From Psychrobacter sp. PG1 (GTDB lineage: Bacteria; Pseudomonadota; Gammaproteobacteria; Pseudomonadales; Moraxellaceae): 64,000 bases of DNA. The stretch lies in assembly GCF_014897815.1 (NCBI RefSeq), contig NZ_JABUZG010000057.1:53006-117005 (forward strand), written 5' to 3'. Below are positions 7,351 to 17,155 of the stretch, piece after piece. Position numbers and translations under genes: made by a program. Position 1 is the stretch's first letter, and every line of letters begins with the position of its first letter. The notes under the pieces are model-generated. The model did no database searches. It worked only from the letters and a program-made list of their open reading frames with translations, and was not told the origin of the DNA.

Positions 7351-9636
7351 TTACCAACCAACAGGGTCGATATCCAAAGTGAGTTTAAGGTACTTGGTAC
7401 TTGGCAAGGTCAGTACGGGCTGCCACCAGTGCTGTAATACATGATGTAGTTGCTGTCGATTTTTGCCTAAAAGTAGCAGTTGTACGTGGTAACGGCTATT
7501 CTTTTTGCTCATTGGTGCATCGATAGGTCCTAGTACGGCGAGATTATGACCATTTGGCAAAATGGTAATCGCATCTTTAAGGGCTTGGGTCGTGGCGGCA
7601 AGGGTTTTGCCCTCACAGCGTATCAGGGCAGCATGACTGTGTGGCGGTAAACCCATCATTTTACGCTCTTGCAATAGCTCGCGAGCAAAAGACAAATAAC
7701 CGTCTTTGACCAGTTTTAATAGTAATTCATTATCTGGTTGCAGCGTTTGAATGAGTACACGACCAGATTTATCACCGCGACCGGCACGTCCTGCGACCTG
7801 AATCATCAATTGCGCAGTATGTTCCGGCGAGCGAAAGTCGGCGGACAAGAAACCACGATCGGCGTTTGGCAAGCAGACAAGCGTAACATTGGGGAAATGA
7901 TGACCTTTGGCGACCATCTGCGTGCCAACCAAGATGGCAGGATTACCTTGATTGATACGTTGGTAGATATTCTCCCAGCTGTCTTTACGTCTGGTGGTAT
8001 CGCGATCGATTTGGATAATGGGATATAGCTCTTTGCTGGTTTGCGGATTGGCAAAAATCGCATGCAGGTTTTCGCTGAGCCTTGTCGTGCCCATCCCTTT
8101 GGCATCCAAATTTTGACTGCCACAATCCGGGCAAACTTTTGGAATATAAGCTTGCCAGTCGCAGTGGTGGCATTTTAAATAGGAGCTACTATAAGCGTTG
8201 TGTTGGGACTGGCTATTGTAATGAACGGTTAAATGCGCGTCGCAGCGCGGACAATCTGCTTGCCAACCGCAAGCTTCGCATAGCAAAACTGGCGCATAGC
8301 CGCGACGGTTTAAAAATATTAATACTTGATCGCCCGCTTCTAGCGTTTGCCGTATTGCCCCAATCAGCGCATCGGTCAGCCCAGTATCATAGCGCGCGCC
8401 GTCGTCCGTCGCTTGTTGATGAGTACTTTGCAGGCGCGCATCAATCAGCTGCATGGTCGCAAGCTTCGCATTACCGGGACGAGTTTGCAGTTGGCACTCC
8501 AGCAGCTTACCGTCATCGACCAGTTTTAGATGCTCAAGAGATGGCGTCGCCGTACCCAATACGACAGGGATATTGGCTTGTAGTCCACGATACAGCGCGA
8601 CGTCAGCGGTATGATAGCGCAAGGTATCTTGCTGCTTATAAGAACCATCATGCGCTTCATCAACGACAATTAAGCCCAAATCTGCAAAAGGATATAGCAC
8701 CGCTGAGCGTGTCCCAATAATGATTTGGGCATGACCAGTACGGCAGTCTTGCCAGCCTTGTAAGCGATGAGTATTGTTCATGCCGGAATGCAATAAGACA
8801 ATATGAGCGGCAAAGCGACTGGCGAAACGCGCGCGTGTTTGCGGTGTCAATCCAATCTCTGGTACCAAAATCAATACCTGTTTACCAGCTTCCAATACGG
8901 CTTGCATTGCTTGCAGATAGACTTCTGTCTTGCCACTACCAGTGATGCCATTTAATAAAAATCCCGTGTAGCGATTGGCTTCATGAGCCGCAATAATGGC
9001 GGTAACGGCGAGTTGTTGCTCGTCATTGAGATCAAGGGGCATTTTTGCTAATTTAACAGGCGCAGGTGCTTGTTTGGTCTGAATATAGCGTTCGATTAAA
9101 CCTTTGTCTTCGAGCGCCTTTAAAAAACTCCTTTCCATGCCCTCTAGCAATAAAATATCTTCACTCGCGCCGCGCTCGCCATGCAACTTAAGCATATCAA
9201 ATTGTTGTTTTTGTTTTTTGGCGTTGGCACGAAAGTCAGCGTCGCTTACATGTGGCAAAATTCGCCAATGGGTAATCAATAAATCCAACGGCTTACCTTG
9301 ACGAACGAGAGTTGGCAGCATGACTGCTAAAACGTCACCAAGCGGGTAGTGATAATAACGCGCCAGCCAATGTGCCAGCTTTAGCATACTGGCGTCCAAA
9401 ATAGGCTCAGCATCTAAGCATTTATTGATAGGTTTTAGCTTATTAAGTGGCACGCTGCTATTTGCTTCTGGAATATGAGCGACGACGATACCGATTAAAG
9501 TTTGACGACCAAAGGATACTTCGACACGGCAGCCAATATGAGGTAAAGAAGGGCTTGATAAGGCGTTGATATCTACTGGTACGCTATAGTCAAATACCCG
9601 ATAAAGGGGCACGGGTAGAGCAACTTGTACCAACAT
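7351..9636 (-). CDS. priA: Primosomal protein N' (replication restart helicase)
   Basis: A 3'-5' DNA helicase that recognises stalled forks and reloads the replisome. The N-terminal 3'-DNA-binding domain is at about 1-105. The helicase core starts near 205 with Walker A GITGSGKTEVY, then the DEAH box VVDEAHDGSYKQ. A zinc-binding insertion carries eight Cys in pairs (CEACGW, CPRCD, CHHCDW, CPDCG). Motifs V-VI are GTQMVAKGHHFPNV and QVAGRAGRG. At 761 residues it is slightly longer than E. coli PriA (732). Its leader contains a tandem repeat (9652-9726) immediately before the ATG. It is last in a minus-strand run after spoT and ridA. Confidence 0.97.
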   Translation of the reverse strand: MLVQVALPVPLYRVFDYSVPVDINALSSPSLPHIGCRVEVSFGRQTLIGIVVAHIPEANSSVPLNKLKPINKCLDAEPILDASMLKLAHWLARYYHYPLGDVLAVMLPTLVRQGKPLDLLITHWRILPHVSDADFRANAKKQKQQFDMLKLHGERGASEDILLLEGMERSFLKALEDKGLIERYIQTKQAPAPVKLAKMPLDLNDEQQLAVTAIIAAHEANRYTGFLLNGITGSGKTEVYLQAMQAVLEAGKQVLILVPEIGLTPQTRARFASRFAAHIVLLHSGMNNTHRLQGWQDCRTGHAQIIIGTRSAVLYPFADLGLIVVDEAHDGSYKQQDTLRYHTADVALYRGLQANIPVVLGTATPSLEHLKLVDDGKLLECQLQTRPGNAKLATMQLIDARLQSTHQQATDDGARYDTGLTDALIGAIRQTLEAGDQVLIFLNRRGYAPVLLCEACGWQADCPRCDAHLTVHYNSQSQHNAYSSSYLKCHHCDWQAYIPKVCPDCGSQNLDAKGMGTTRLSENLHAIFANPQTSKELYPIIQIDRDTTRRKDSWENIYQRINQGNPAILVGTQMVAKGHHFPNVTLVCLPNADRGFLSADFRSPEHTAQLMIQVAGRAGRGDKSGRVLIQTLQPDNELLLKLVKDGYLSFARELLQERKMMGLPPHSHAALIRCEGKTLAATTQALKDAITILPNGHNLAVLGPIDAPMSKKNSRYHVQLLLLGKNRQQLHHVLQHWWQPVLTLPSTKYLKLTLDIDPVGW

Positions 9637-9651
9637 AGAATGCGTTCCTAA

Positions 9652-9726
9652 TTTTCAGGTAAATGGTTTTTGGATAAACAGTTTTTAGGTAAATGGACTT
9701 TAGATAACCAGCTTTTAGATAACTAG
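9652..9726. repeat. Degenerate tandem repeat, five 15-bp units, in the priA leader
   Basis: Five consecutive 15-bp units start at 9652, 9667, 9682, 9697 and 9712. Units 1 and 3 end AGGTAAATGG; units 2, 4 and 5 share GATAAMYAG-type ends. On the minus strand each unit reads roughly YTRGTTATCTAAAAN. The array begins 15 bp upstream of the priA start codon, inside its probable 5' leader or promoter. Confidence 0.9.
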
Positions 9727-9752
9727 ATCGTAATATTGATGAGAATAATAGC

Positions 9753-9784
9753 AGTAAGCCCAAATAGTGATATTTGGGCTTACT
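9753..9784. terminator. 14-bp perfect hairpin between ridA and priA
   Basis: AGTAAGCCCAAATA (9753-9766) pairs exactly with TATTTGGGCTTACT (9771-9784) around a GTGA loop. There is no clear T-run on the minus strand, so it could be a weak terminator of ridA or an mRNA processing/stability structure rather than a classical terminator. Confidence 0.5.
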
Positions 9785-9885
9785 CTGGCCTTACCTTTTA
9801 GCAGTGGCTTTTTTGACGTAACGACTTGAGAATTAAGTACGTCTATGTATTAAGCCTTACCATTTACATGATGATATGGCTTAAG

Positions 9886-10266
9886 TTACTCAATATATAA
9901 AATTGACTCAATCTCGACCACACCGCCTTTAGGTAACGCTGCTACTTGGACGGCTGCACGAGCAGGATATGGCTCGCTTAGATTGGCAACGAACACGTCG
10001 TTTAGTGCCGCAAAATCATTCAAATCTGTTAATGACACGTTAAATTTAACCACGTCATTTAAGCTGCCACCAGCCGCTTCACAGATGGCTTTGATGTTTT
10101 CGAACACTTGCTCAGCCTGTGCTTTAAAACCTTCTTTTAATTCCATGGTATCAGGGTCAAAACCCAGTTGTCCTGAAATATAGACGGTGTTACCGACTTT
10201 GACGGCTTGCGAATAAGTACCAACGGCAGCAGGGGCTTTATCAGTTTGAATGGTTTGACGAGTCAT
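9886..10266 (-). CDS. ridA: RidA family reactive-intermediate deaminase
   Basis: Hydrolyses 2-aminoacrylate and related enamine/imine intermediates released by PLP enzymes, protecting metabolism in the cytoplasm. The 126-residue length is standard. Family patterns are visible: APAAVGTYSQAVKVGNTVYI near 11-30, ISGQLGFDP, the active-site Arg in PARAAVQVAALPKGG (about 100-114), and the C-terminal VEIESILYI. It lies between spoT and priA on the same strand, 236 bp from spoT. Functional class within the YjgF/YER057c/UK114 family is clear; exact substrate is not. Confidence 0.93.
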   Translation of the reverse strand: MTRQTIQTDKAPAAVGTYSQAVKVGNTVYISGQLGFDPDTMELKEGFKAQAEQVFENIKAICEAAGGSLNDVVKFNVSLTDLNDFAALNDVFVANLSEPYPARAAVQVAALPKGGVVEIESILYIE

Positions 10267-10502
10267 ATTATATCCTTTTTATCTTTTTCTGGTTTGGTAG
10301 GTAAGGGCGCATTATTCATCATTTACATCTCGTTTTTCACCATACAAATGATGACACGCTCTACGTTTATTTGTTAAAAATCAAAAAACACAGTTTATCA
10401 TTGTTTCAGGTCTTTCTAAAATTTTCTAAATCCATTATTCAATGTTCTATTGAGTGAGTGTTGGTGGCGATGTATCACGCGCACTACACCTTGTTACCAG
10501 CA

Positions 10503-12701
10503 CTACAGCTGATACAGCCTGATGATGTTTGGAAAACCTAGCAAGGAGCGTAGCTCGCGAATGCCTTGTGCTAGATGATTGCGACTGCGAACGATGATAT
10601 GGATGATGGTGTCACTACTGCGCACGTCTACTTTTTCTACCCCGATATTTAATTGGCGTAAATGATAGATGACTTCAGTAATCTGTTCGTCGCTGAGGGC
10701 AATAGATAGCTTTAAATAAGCTGGAAAGCGAATCTTTCCGGTATTTTTTATGTCATGCTCGCCAGCGTCACCTTGTTTTATGGCCTTGTCATTACGCCAG
10801 CGCAGTTGTATAACCTGATAAGGATTGTCTTTACGAATATCGTCAAGTGAAAAGCACTTGTGTCGATGAACAACCAGACCGTGACGGGACAAGTGACCGA
10901 CGATAGGATCACCATAAATAGGGTGACAACAATTGGCAAAATCAAGCTCAACCCCAGACGCATTGACTATCAGCTGCTGTGGTTGGGTCATATCATCGCT
11001 GTGTTCTTGTGCTTGTAAATCATTGACTTCATCGCTAAACAAGCGAGTTACCACCAGCTGTGGTAGTAACGTACCAGAGCTTATTTGCTCAAATAGTTCG
11101 GATTTTTCGGTCAAGCCACGCCATTCAGTGAGGTTTTTCCAATCACTATCGGTTAAGTCATCGAGACTTTTTTGATAGGTTTTTAGCGCCCGATCTAAGG
11201 CTTGTTGACCATGGTGTTGCTTATCAGCAGGAGACAAGTCTTTAAACCAACGCAAAATCTCTTCACGCGCTTTATTGGTCACGACAAATCCTAGCCATTC
11301 TGCTTTTGGTTCTGAGTGGCTATTGACTTCTATTTCAACCAGCTGCCCATTCTTAACGACCGTGCCAAGTTTGGCTTTTTTACCATCGATATTGGCACCA
11401 ACGGCTACATTGCCGACCATCGGTCCGACAGCGTAAGCAAAGTCTAGTGCGGTTGCGCCTTGTGGTAGCTCATAAGCGCGACCCTTTGGACTATAGCAGA
11501 TGATTTTACTGGAGTGTAGGTAATCCATCAGCTCATTAATGGTAGAGACCGCCGCTGAAAAGTCTGGGCTATTTTCATCTAAGCTGTCTTCATCGACCAA
11601 GTCTTTCATATTGCGTAATGAGGCTTGGATAACCGATTGGCTAACGTCTGAGGCATGCTCTGCACCGATGACACCAAGCCGCGCTGCGCTTTGCATTTGC
11701 TTGGTCAAAATCGTCACTTTGACGACATCGTTATCGCGCTCATAGATAAGCGTGAGTGATTGATTGCCACCTGGTAGCGGACGACGAATATTATCAGCGA
11801 TATGAGAGTCATCAATCTGGTATTTTTTAATTAAGTAATAGGCCAATTTGTCACAGGCTTCGACATTATCGAGGACAATCTCAAAGGCATAATGACGGAG
11901 CAGAGCGTTGATTTCACCGCGATTGCGGAAAAACTGACGGTAGATGACCACGCGATTGTCTAAAACTTTGACCAGACCATTCAACCCCAAATTATTGAGG
12001 ACAATACTCAAATAGCGATGGATGGCCTCTCTTTGAAAGTTACGCCCAAGCCCGTGCTGTAGTAGCTTGTCAGACAGTTTGTTGTACATGTCAGAATCAA
12101 GGTTACGATAACAGAGCACCTCGATATAATCGGCAATATCATTAAGACCCATCAGCCGCGCAAACGGCACATAAAAGTCCAATGTTTCTTGTGCTGTAGT
12201 GCGTTGTTTTTCTGGGCGTACTGCATCTAGTGTCGACATATTATGTAAGCGGTCTGCAAGCTTAATAATCAATACACGTGGGTCGGCAAGGGTGGCTGTC
12301 AAAATTTTATGAAAGGTGGCTGCTTTGTTTTGCTGTTTATTGTGGGAGGACGACTTTAGCTTAGTCACACCGTCGACCAGTCTCGCCACTATTTTGCCAT
12401 AGCGCTGCTCAATCTGCTCATCGCTCACCTCGGTGTCTTCGACCGTATCATGCAAAATCGCTGCAATAATCGTATCTCGATCCAAACGAAAACCTGCCAG
12501 TATCTCGGCCACCGCAATCGGGTGGGTGATATAAGGCTCTCCTGATTTACGCTTATCTTTGATGTGCGCAATATCACCGAACTCACAGGCATCAATAATA
12601 TCACGGCGTTCAGCAGCAGTGAGGTAACCTACTGAGCGCAGTAAATTATATTGAGCCTCATCGACTAAATGATGGCTGAGTTTGGGTAAGGTTTGACTCA
12701 T
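10503..12701 (-). CDS. spoT: SpoT-type (p)ppGpp hydrolase with a degenerate synthetase domain
   Basis: A long RelA/SpoT homologue (732 residues) that should break down the alarmone (p)ppGpp. The HD hydrolase domain is intact: H60 in YITHP, H84-D85 with VEDT, and D150 in LADRLHNMS. The synthetase domain (about 240-345) has lost key motifs: the usual DxxAxR reads RHYAFE (Asp to R269, Arg to E274), GYQS reads GNQS, and VExQIRT reads VKVTILT, losing the catalytic Glu (K328). A TGS domain (about 400-460) and C-terminal ACT domain (about 655-732) are present. Monofunctional hydrolase is the likely role, as known for Moraxellaceae SpoT. Lies downstream of gmk and rpoZ. Confidence 0.93.
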   Translation of the reverse strand: MSQTLPKLSHHLVDEAQYNLLRSVGYLTAAERRDIIDACEFGDIAHIKDKRKSGEPYITHPIAVAEILAGFRLDRDTIIAAILHDTVEDTEVSDEQIEQRYGKIVARLVDGVTKLKSSSHNKQQNKAATFHKILTATLADPRVLIIKLADRLHNMSTLDAVRPEKQRTTAQETLDFYVPFARLMGLNDIADYIEVLCYRNLDSDMYNKLSDKLLQHGLGRNFQREAIHRYLSIVLNNLGLNGLVKVLDNRVVIYRQFFRNRGEINALLRHYAFEIVLDNVEACDKLAYYLIKKYQIDDSHIADNIRRPLPGGNQSLTLIYERDNDVVKVTILTKQMQSAARLGVIGAEHASDVSQSVIQASLRNMKDLVDEDSLDENSPDFSAAVSTINELMDYLHSSKIICYSPKGRAYELPQGATALDFAYAVGPMVGNVAVGANIDGKKAKLGTVVKNGQLVEIEVNSHSEPKAEWLGFVVTNKAREEILRWFKDLSPADKQHHGQQALDRALKTYQKSLDDLTDSDWKNLTEWRGLTEKSELFEQISSGTLLPQLVVTRLFSDEVNDLQAQEHSDDMTQPQQLIVNASGVELDFANCCHPIYGDPIVGHLSRHGLVVHRHKCFSLDDIRKDNPYQVIQLRWRNDKAIKQGDAGEHDIKNTGKIRFPAYLKLSIALSDEQITEVIYHLRQLNIGVEKVDVRSSDTIIHIIVRSRNHLAQGIRELRSLLGFPNIIRLYQL

Positions 12702-13113
12702 AAAGTAACGATCCTATTTTCCATTACCTGTTTGCCTGACTGTCTATCGGGTAAATGGTGACTGAATGAATGCTGGAATACTATAAATATAAAAAATTTC
12801 GAGAAAAAAGATAAAAATAGGTAGACCATCCTCTAATTAATCGTAAATCGCATTCAATGTCAACTGCTAAGCGAACAGGTGCTATAAAAATTTAGAAATT
12901 CTAACTCAATGGTAGGTTTTCAGGTATAAATGGTGACTAAAACAGTCAAAGCAATATCACAGCAATCAGCCATTACAACCAAAAAACCACAGCCTATGCT
13001 GTGGTCTCTCGTCAATATGTCATCACTGTGTGGATTTATCTTATAAGGCAGTGGTTAGCTTTATAGGCTTCATACGACAAATCTTCAATGCTGTATCTTA
13101 ATAATACAGTGTC
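12702..13113. other. Intergenic region between spoT and rpoZ
   Basis: 412 bp with no credible ORF. It contains the rpoZ terminator at 12981-13005. The rest is AT-rich and probably carries the separate spoT promoter, since the terminator separates rpoZ from spoT. No clear -35/-10 pair stood out. Confidence 0.6.
12981..13005 (-). terminator. Rho-independent terminator downstream of rpoZ
   Basis: On the minus strand ACCACAGC-ATAG-GCTGTGGT forms an 8-bp stem with 4-nt loop, followed by TTTTTT. It is about 110 bp beyond the rpoZ stop and would partly or wholly insulate spoT from gmk-rpoZ transcription. Confidence 0.88.
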
Positions 13114-13374
13114 TTAAAAACCATGATCGCCTGACAGTGCCAAATCTAATGAACTGGTGGCAAAGTTGTGCTCTGGCTGATTTAGGATATCGCGAGTGAT
13201 TTTACCAGCAGCGATTTCACGCAATGCCAATACCGTAGGCTTGTCATTATCCACATCAACCAATGGTTCTGCGATACCTTTAGCCAATTGACGTGCACGT
13301 TTGCTTGCCACTAAAATCAGTTCAAAGCGATTATCAACATTATCCAAACAATCTTCAATCGTCACTCGTGCCAT
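13114..13374 (-). CDS. rpoZ: DNA-directed RNA polymerase omega subunit
   Basis: The small subunit that helps assemble RNA polymerase by chaperoning beta-prime, and with it forms one of the ppGpp-binding sites in gammaproteobacteria. The 86-residue product has the family sequence from the start: [20 protein letters not shown], then [11 protein letters not shown] and [17 protein letters not shown]. Length is close to E. coli omega (91). Sits 198 bp after gmk and before spoT, the usual gammaproteobacterial order. Confidence 0.97.
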   Translation of the reverse strand: MARVTIEDCLDNVDNRFELILVASKRARQLAKGIAEPLVDVDNDKPTVLALREIAAGKITRDILNQPEHNFATSSLDLALSGDHGF

Positions 13375-13572
13375 ATGTAGCTACCTCGGTTGTTTTTATT
13401 AGTCACGGAGCTTGCCCGCCACTCAATAAAAATAATATCAAAATATAAAGGGGGGATAGCGAGACATTATAGCATTTTTTGCCCAGCCGCGTAGTTGCTT
13501 TTTGCGTGTCTATTAACGTATCTATTAATAAGCGCTCATCGACTGAGTTGACAGTAGTATTTCGCTCTTGCT

Positions 13573-14199
13573 TTACTCTTCTACTTTATTGCTAAGTAAA
13601 TTGCTGATGGTGCGATGATACCGCTGCTGTTGACGCTTAAGCGTCTGCCTGTCTGCCACGATAATGGCTTTTAGCTCAGTCAAAGCGACCTCAAAATTGT
13701 CATTAATAATCACAAAATCAAAATGGACATATTGCGCCATCTCAGTCACTGCGCCAGCCAGACGTTGCTCTATTACCTCCATAGTATCTTGCCCACGCGT
13801 CGATAGACGCTGACGTAAAGTGGCAATACTTGGCGGTAAAATAAAAATCATAATGGCGTCAGTAAAGATTTTTTTGACTTGTAGTGCGCCCTGCCAATCA
13901 ATCTCTAAAATAACATCGACGCCTGCTTCTAACTGCGTCCGCACGCTTTGCTCCGAGGTGCCATAGTAATTACCAAAGACCTCAGCATGTTCTAAAAACT
14001 TGTTTTCACCGATGGCAGTCACAAATTTTTCGACGTCGGTAAAATGATAATGGTGACCATCAATCTCGCCGGGACGTGGCGTGCGCGTGGTGTGTGATAC
14101 GCTGACGGTTAAGTCATTAGTCGTGGCAAGTAGCTGCTTTACCAGTGAGGTTTTACCCGTACCTGAGGCGGCGGTAATAATAAATAATGAACCTGTCAT
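13573..14199 (-). CDS. gmk: Guanylate kinase
   Basis: Phosphorylates GMP to GDP with ATP in guanine nucleotide synthesis and recycling. The P-loop [16 protein letters not shown] lies at about residues 8-23. GMP-binding elements follow: [32 protein letters not shown] and [15 protein letters not shown] chose the ATG at 14199 (208 residues, typical for Gmk), which has AGGA 8 bp upstream and begins [11 protein letters not shown]. The frame also contains a TTG 33 bp further upstream at 14232 that would add 11 non-conserved residues. First gene of gmk-rpoZ-spoT. Confidence 0.96.
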   Translation of the reverse strand: MTGSLFIITAASGTGKTSLVKQLLATTNDLTVSVSHTTRTPRPGEIDGHHYHFTDVEKFVTAIGENKFLEHAEVFGNYYGTSEQSVRTQLEAGVDVILEIDWQGALQVKKIFTDAIMIFILPPSIATLRQRLSTRGQDTMEVIEQRLAGAVTEMAQYVHFDFVIINDNFEVALTELKAIIVADRQTLKRQQQRYHRTISNLLSNKVEE

Positions 14200-14679
14200 A
14201 CAATGTGTCCTAATGGAGTGTGTGCTAGTCAAATCTGTGCGAATAAAAAAGCCAAAGCTGTTTTAGTAAACAATTCAAAACTGGTAAAAAGAAAAATCGC
14301 CATCATGTATGGCGATAGACATTGTCATCGATGCACTATTATAAACTGCTTTTGTGGCTTTTATTTTAATTAAAGCCGCCTTTGACCAGTCGTTATCATC
14401 GAAGCGGCGTAAAGATGGCATAGGGCGATTTAGTATAAATCACATTTTTGGTGCATTGAGTGCAGTTAACGCTATCACTATGGATAAATACTTTGAACGT
14501 ATGAATGTGTTTGCTTCTAGTTAAAACAGCCTCTAGTACCGTGCTATTTTCAAAGGCAATAAAAGTAAATTATGCTAAAGTAGCGTAATGAATTCATCCC
14601 AATTTTTGAATTAAAGCTTTTGACATTAATGTCGTGTATTTAAGCTTTAATAATAAATTATCTAATGATAGGCCCTCTT
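14200..14679. other. Divergent promoter region between gmk and ispH
   Basis: 480 bp separating two divergent genes, so it must hold promoters for both. A TTGACA-like hexamer with overlapping inverted repeat (TTGACATTAATGTC, about 14618-14631) lies 50 bp before ispH and is the best -35 candidate; its -10 is unclear. No ORF or tRNA is seen. Confidence 0.5.
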
Positions 14680-15636
14680 ATGCAAATTTATCTTGCCAAT
14701 CCACGTGGATTTTGTGCTGGTGTGGATCGCGCGATTGCGATTGTGAACGAAGCATTGACACGTTTTGAACCGCCCATTTATGTCCGTCACGAGGTGGTAC
14801 ATAATAAATTTGTCGTCTCTGATTTGGCCAATCGCGGTGCGGTCTTTGTGGAAGAACTTCATGAAGTGCCAGACGGCTCTATCGTTATTTTTTCTGCTCA
14901 TGGCGTATCAAAAGCTGTCGAAGATGAGGCTGAGCGCCGCGATTTGACCGTATTTGATGCCACTTGTCCACTGGTCACTAAGGTACATATCGAAGTCGCT
15001 AAATTTGCGCAAGAGGGTATGGATGCGGTATTGATTGGGCATGCTGGACATCCTGAAGTGGAAGGCACGATGGGGCGCTTTAACCGTCGCTACGGCGGTC
15101 ACATTCATTTGGTTGAAAACGAAGCCGATGTGGCAGCATTGAGCGTAAAAAATGCCGAACGTTTGGCATTTGTTACCCAAACCACCTTATCTATGGATGA
15201 CACGGCGCGCGTCATCGATGCACTGCGTGAAAAATTCCCTAGTATTCAAGGTCCGCGCAAAGACGATATCTGTTATGCCACGCAAAACCGCCAAGATGCG
15301 GTAAAAGACTTAGCCAGTCGCTGTGAGGTGGTCTTGGTGGTCGGCTCGCCCAATTCATCAAACTCTAATCGTCTGCGTGAGCTGGCTGAGCGGATGAATT
15401 GCCGTGCGTATTTAATCGACAATGCCAGTGAGATGGATAAAAGCTGGTTAGATGGTGTGCAGAGTATCGGCGTCACCGCTGGCGCATCAGCACCCGAAGT
15501 ACTGATTCAAGAAGTGCTACAGCAGCTGCAAGATTGGGGTGGTGATTTACCGAGTGAGCTATCAGGCATCGAAGAAAATGTCACTTTCAGTCTGCCTAAA
15601 GCCTTGCGTATCCCAGTCACCCAAGTGGGTAAGTAG
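14680..15636 (+). CDS. ispH: 4-hydroxy-3-methylbut-2-enyl diphosphate reductase
   Basis: Last step of the MEP isoprenoid pathway: reduces HMBPP to IPP and DMAPP using a [4Fe-4S] cluster, in the cytoplasm. The three cluster Cys are in [13 protein letters not shown] (near 12), [12 protein letters not shown] (near 96) and [11 protein letters not shown] (near 197). The substrate-binding SSNSNRL and [10 protein letters not shown] motifs are also present. I take the ATG at 14680 (318 residues), which matches the usual MQIxLANPRG start; an ATG at 14665 adds five residues without a better ribosome site. Isoprenoid supply links to uppP and ubiA later in the window. Confidence 0.97.
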   Translation: MQIYLANPRGFCAGVDRAIAIVNEALTRFEPPIYVRHEVVHNKFVVSDLANRGAVFVEELHEVPDGSIVIFSAHGVSKAVEDEAERRDLTVFDATCPLVTKVHIEVAKFAQEGMDAVLIGHAGHPEVEGTMGRFNRRYGGHIHLVENEADVAALSVKNAERLAFVTQTTLSMDDTARVIDALREKFPSIQGPRKDDICYATQNRQDAVKDLASRCEVVLVVGSPNSSNSNRLRELAERMNCRAYLIDNASEMDKSWLDGVQSIGVTAGASAPEVLIQEVLQQLQDWGGDLPSELSGIEENVTFSLPKALRIPVTQVGK

Positions 15637-15688
15637 ATAAGGCTTTGTACAAGACATCTAATAGGTAACGTATAGTAGGTAACGCAAA

Positions 15689-15934
15689 ATGAAAAAGCAA
15701 AAAAAAGGATTTGTATTGGCAGAAGCCACTCTCGCTGAGGTTAACAAACAATTGAAAGTGAATTTGTTTGTCATCGTGGTGGTGGGATTCGTGTTAGGCA
15801 GTAATATTCTGCATTTTATGCGAGAAAAGAGTGTTTTTTATGGCGTATTAATTGCCGCGATGGTCGTTGCATTATTTTTTGTCATTAAGAGTCGACAGGT
15901 TCTTAAATTAAAACAACAAGAGCTTATCAAATAA
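15689..15934 (+). CDS. Small two-helix membrane protein
   Basis: An 81-residue hypothetical inner-membrane protein. A basic N-terminus (KKQKKGF) and short amphipathic part precede two hydrophobic helices (about 24-42 and 48-66) joined by a short charged loop (REKS), and the tail is Lys/Gln-rich. It lies 52 bp after ispH and 14 bp before the thioesterase gene, so all three may be cotranscribed. A 14-bp near-repeat (TAGGTAACG twice, about 15662-15684) lies directly upstream. Function unknown. Confidence 0.65.
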   Translation: MKKQKKGFVLAEATLAEVNKQLKVNLFVIVVVGFVLGSNILHFMREKSVFYGVLIAAMVVALFFVIKSRQVLKLKQQELIK

Positions 15935-15948
15935 ATCATAGGACAGTC

Positions 15949-16767
15949 ATGTCAGCTTATTATAACTTTATCAAACGCGAACAGCGAGAAGACGGCGTCA
16001 ACGTCGCACATTATCAGCCAACCAAACATGCCCAAGGCGCTTGGAATGAGCATGAACAGCATATGGCGCCAGCGACAGGATTGCTCACGGCTGAGCTAAA
16101 CAGTTATGCGCCGCAAGAAAACATGCGTATCGCTCGTATCAGCCTAGATATCTTAGGATTGATTCCACTGGATGACTTTACCATTACCACGCGTTGTATT
16201 CGTCCGGGCAAGACCATTGAGCTGATTGAAGCAGTCATGAGCAGTCGCGGTCGTGATGCGATTATTGCGCGGGCATGGCGTCTAATGACCCAAGATACCA
16301 GCGAGATTGCAGGTACTGAAGACCAAAAAGCGGTACATAAGCCCGAAGAATTGCCCATCTGGGAAGACATGAAAGGCTGGCCGGGCGGGTTTATTGAAAG
16401 TGTGCGCTTGGTCGCTGATGATACGCAGCGTCGCCCAGGACGCGGTATGGTCTGGATTACTAATGATATGGAGATGATCGAGGGCAAGCCGACTGATGAT
16501 TTGGTGCATCTATTGGGCATGGTTGATACGGCCAATGGCGTTGTGCCGCGACTTGGGCTTGGCTTGTCAGAATTAGAATGGATGTTTCCCAATACGGATT
16601 TGCAAATTCATATGCACCGCGCGCCGCAAGGTCGCTGGCTTGGCATCGAAGCGGTGCAGCAGTATGGCAATGATGGCATTGGTTTAACGAGCGCTGTGTT
16701 ACATGACATCAATGGCCCTTTTGGTCGTAGTGAGCAAATTTTGACCATTCGTCCGATGCCGCGTTAA
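15949..16767 (+). CDS. Acyl-CoA thioesterase-like (hotdog fold) protein
   Basis: A 272-residue cytoplasmic protein of the two-hotdog TesB-like thioesterase group (4HBT_3 type). The N-terminal hotdog includes HMAPATGLLTAELNSY and the strand pattern MRIARISLDILGLIPLDDF, followed by TTRCIRPGKTIELIEAVMSS, the usual central-helix/strand run. The C-terminal hotdog includes LGLSELEWMFPNTDLQIHMHR and GRWLGIEAVQQYG. Likely hydrolyses an acyl-CoA; substrate unknown. AGGA lies 5 bp before the ATG. Probably cotranscribed with the small membrane gene 14 bp upstream. Confidence 0.78.
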   Translation: MSAYYNFIKREQREDGVNVAHYQPTKHAQGAWNEHEQHMAPATGLLTAELNSYAPQENMRIARISLDILGLIPLDDFTITTRCIRPGKTIELIEAVMSSRGRDAIIARAWRLMTQDTSEIAGTEDQKAVHKPEELPIWEDMKGWPGGFIESVRLVADDTQRRPGRGMVWITNDMEMIEGKPTDDLVHLLGMVDTANGVVPRLGLGLSELEWMFPNTDLQIHMHRAPQGRWLGIEAVQQYGNDGIGLTSAVLHDINGPFGRSEQILTIRPMPR

Positions 16768-17155
16768 TTGCTCGGTGGTATTTAATTAAGCTATATTTGA
16801 TATGGTCAATTCGCTTTAAAAAAGTGATAGCAAGGCTAATAGAGAGTGCTTGCACTGTTAATATTTATCGTTATTAATAACAACCATCCTAAGGAGTAAA
16901 GTATTTGGATGAGTAAAAAACAAGTTAAGTGGTTCTGAAAAACAAAACGAAAGCATGTAATTAATTAATTATACAAATCAATGGTAATGGGTTGTAATAG
17001 TATCTAACCACAGAACATGACTGTCATTAGACATTACTATGAAAAAAACAAACCGTTTTTCGAACAAGCTGACAACTATTCTGGAGCTATTAATAGAAGC
17101 GTATTCAGAATAGGTTTTGTACTTTAATCCATTTGCTATTCACAGGAGTATGACT
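16768..17155. other. Leader region of katA with two very short ORFs
   Basis: 388 bp without a standard gene. A 9-codon ORF (MSKKQVKWF, 16909-16938) follows AAGGAG by 12 bp. A 24-codon ORF (17039-17113, MKKTNRFSN start, SEAYSE-like end EAYSE) ends 42 bp before katA. Either could be a leader peptide, a remnant, or chance. Long TTAATTAATTAAT-type AT runs lie near 16960. A peroxide-responsive promoter is expected here but no OxyR site was clear. Confidence 0.4.

Noticed and set aside
8082-8720. 212-codon plus-strand ORF
   Set aside because: Antisense to the helicase core of priA, whose motifs are unmistakable; no ribosome site.
16104-16592. 162-codon minus-strand ORF
   Set aside because: Antisense to the thioesterase gene; Ser/Pro/Ile-rich shadow composition.
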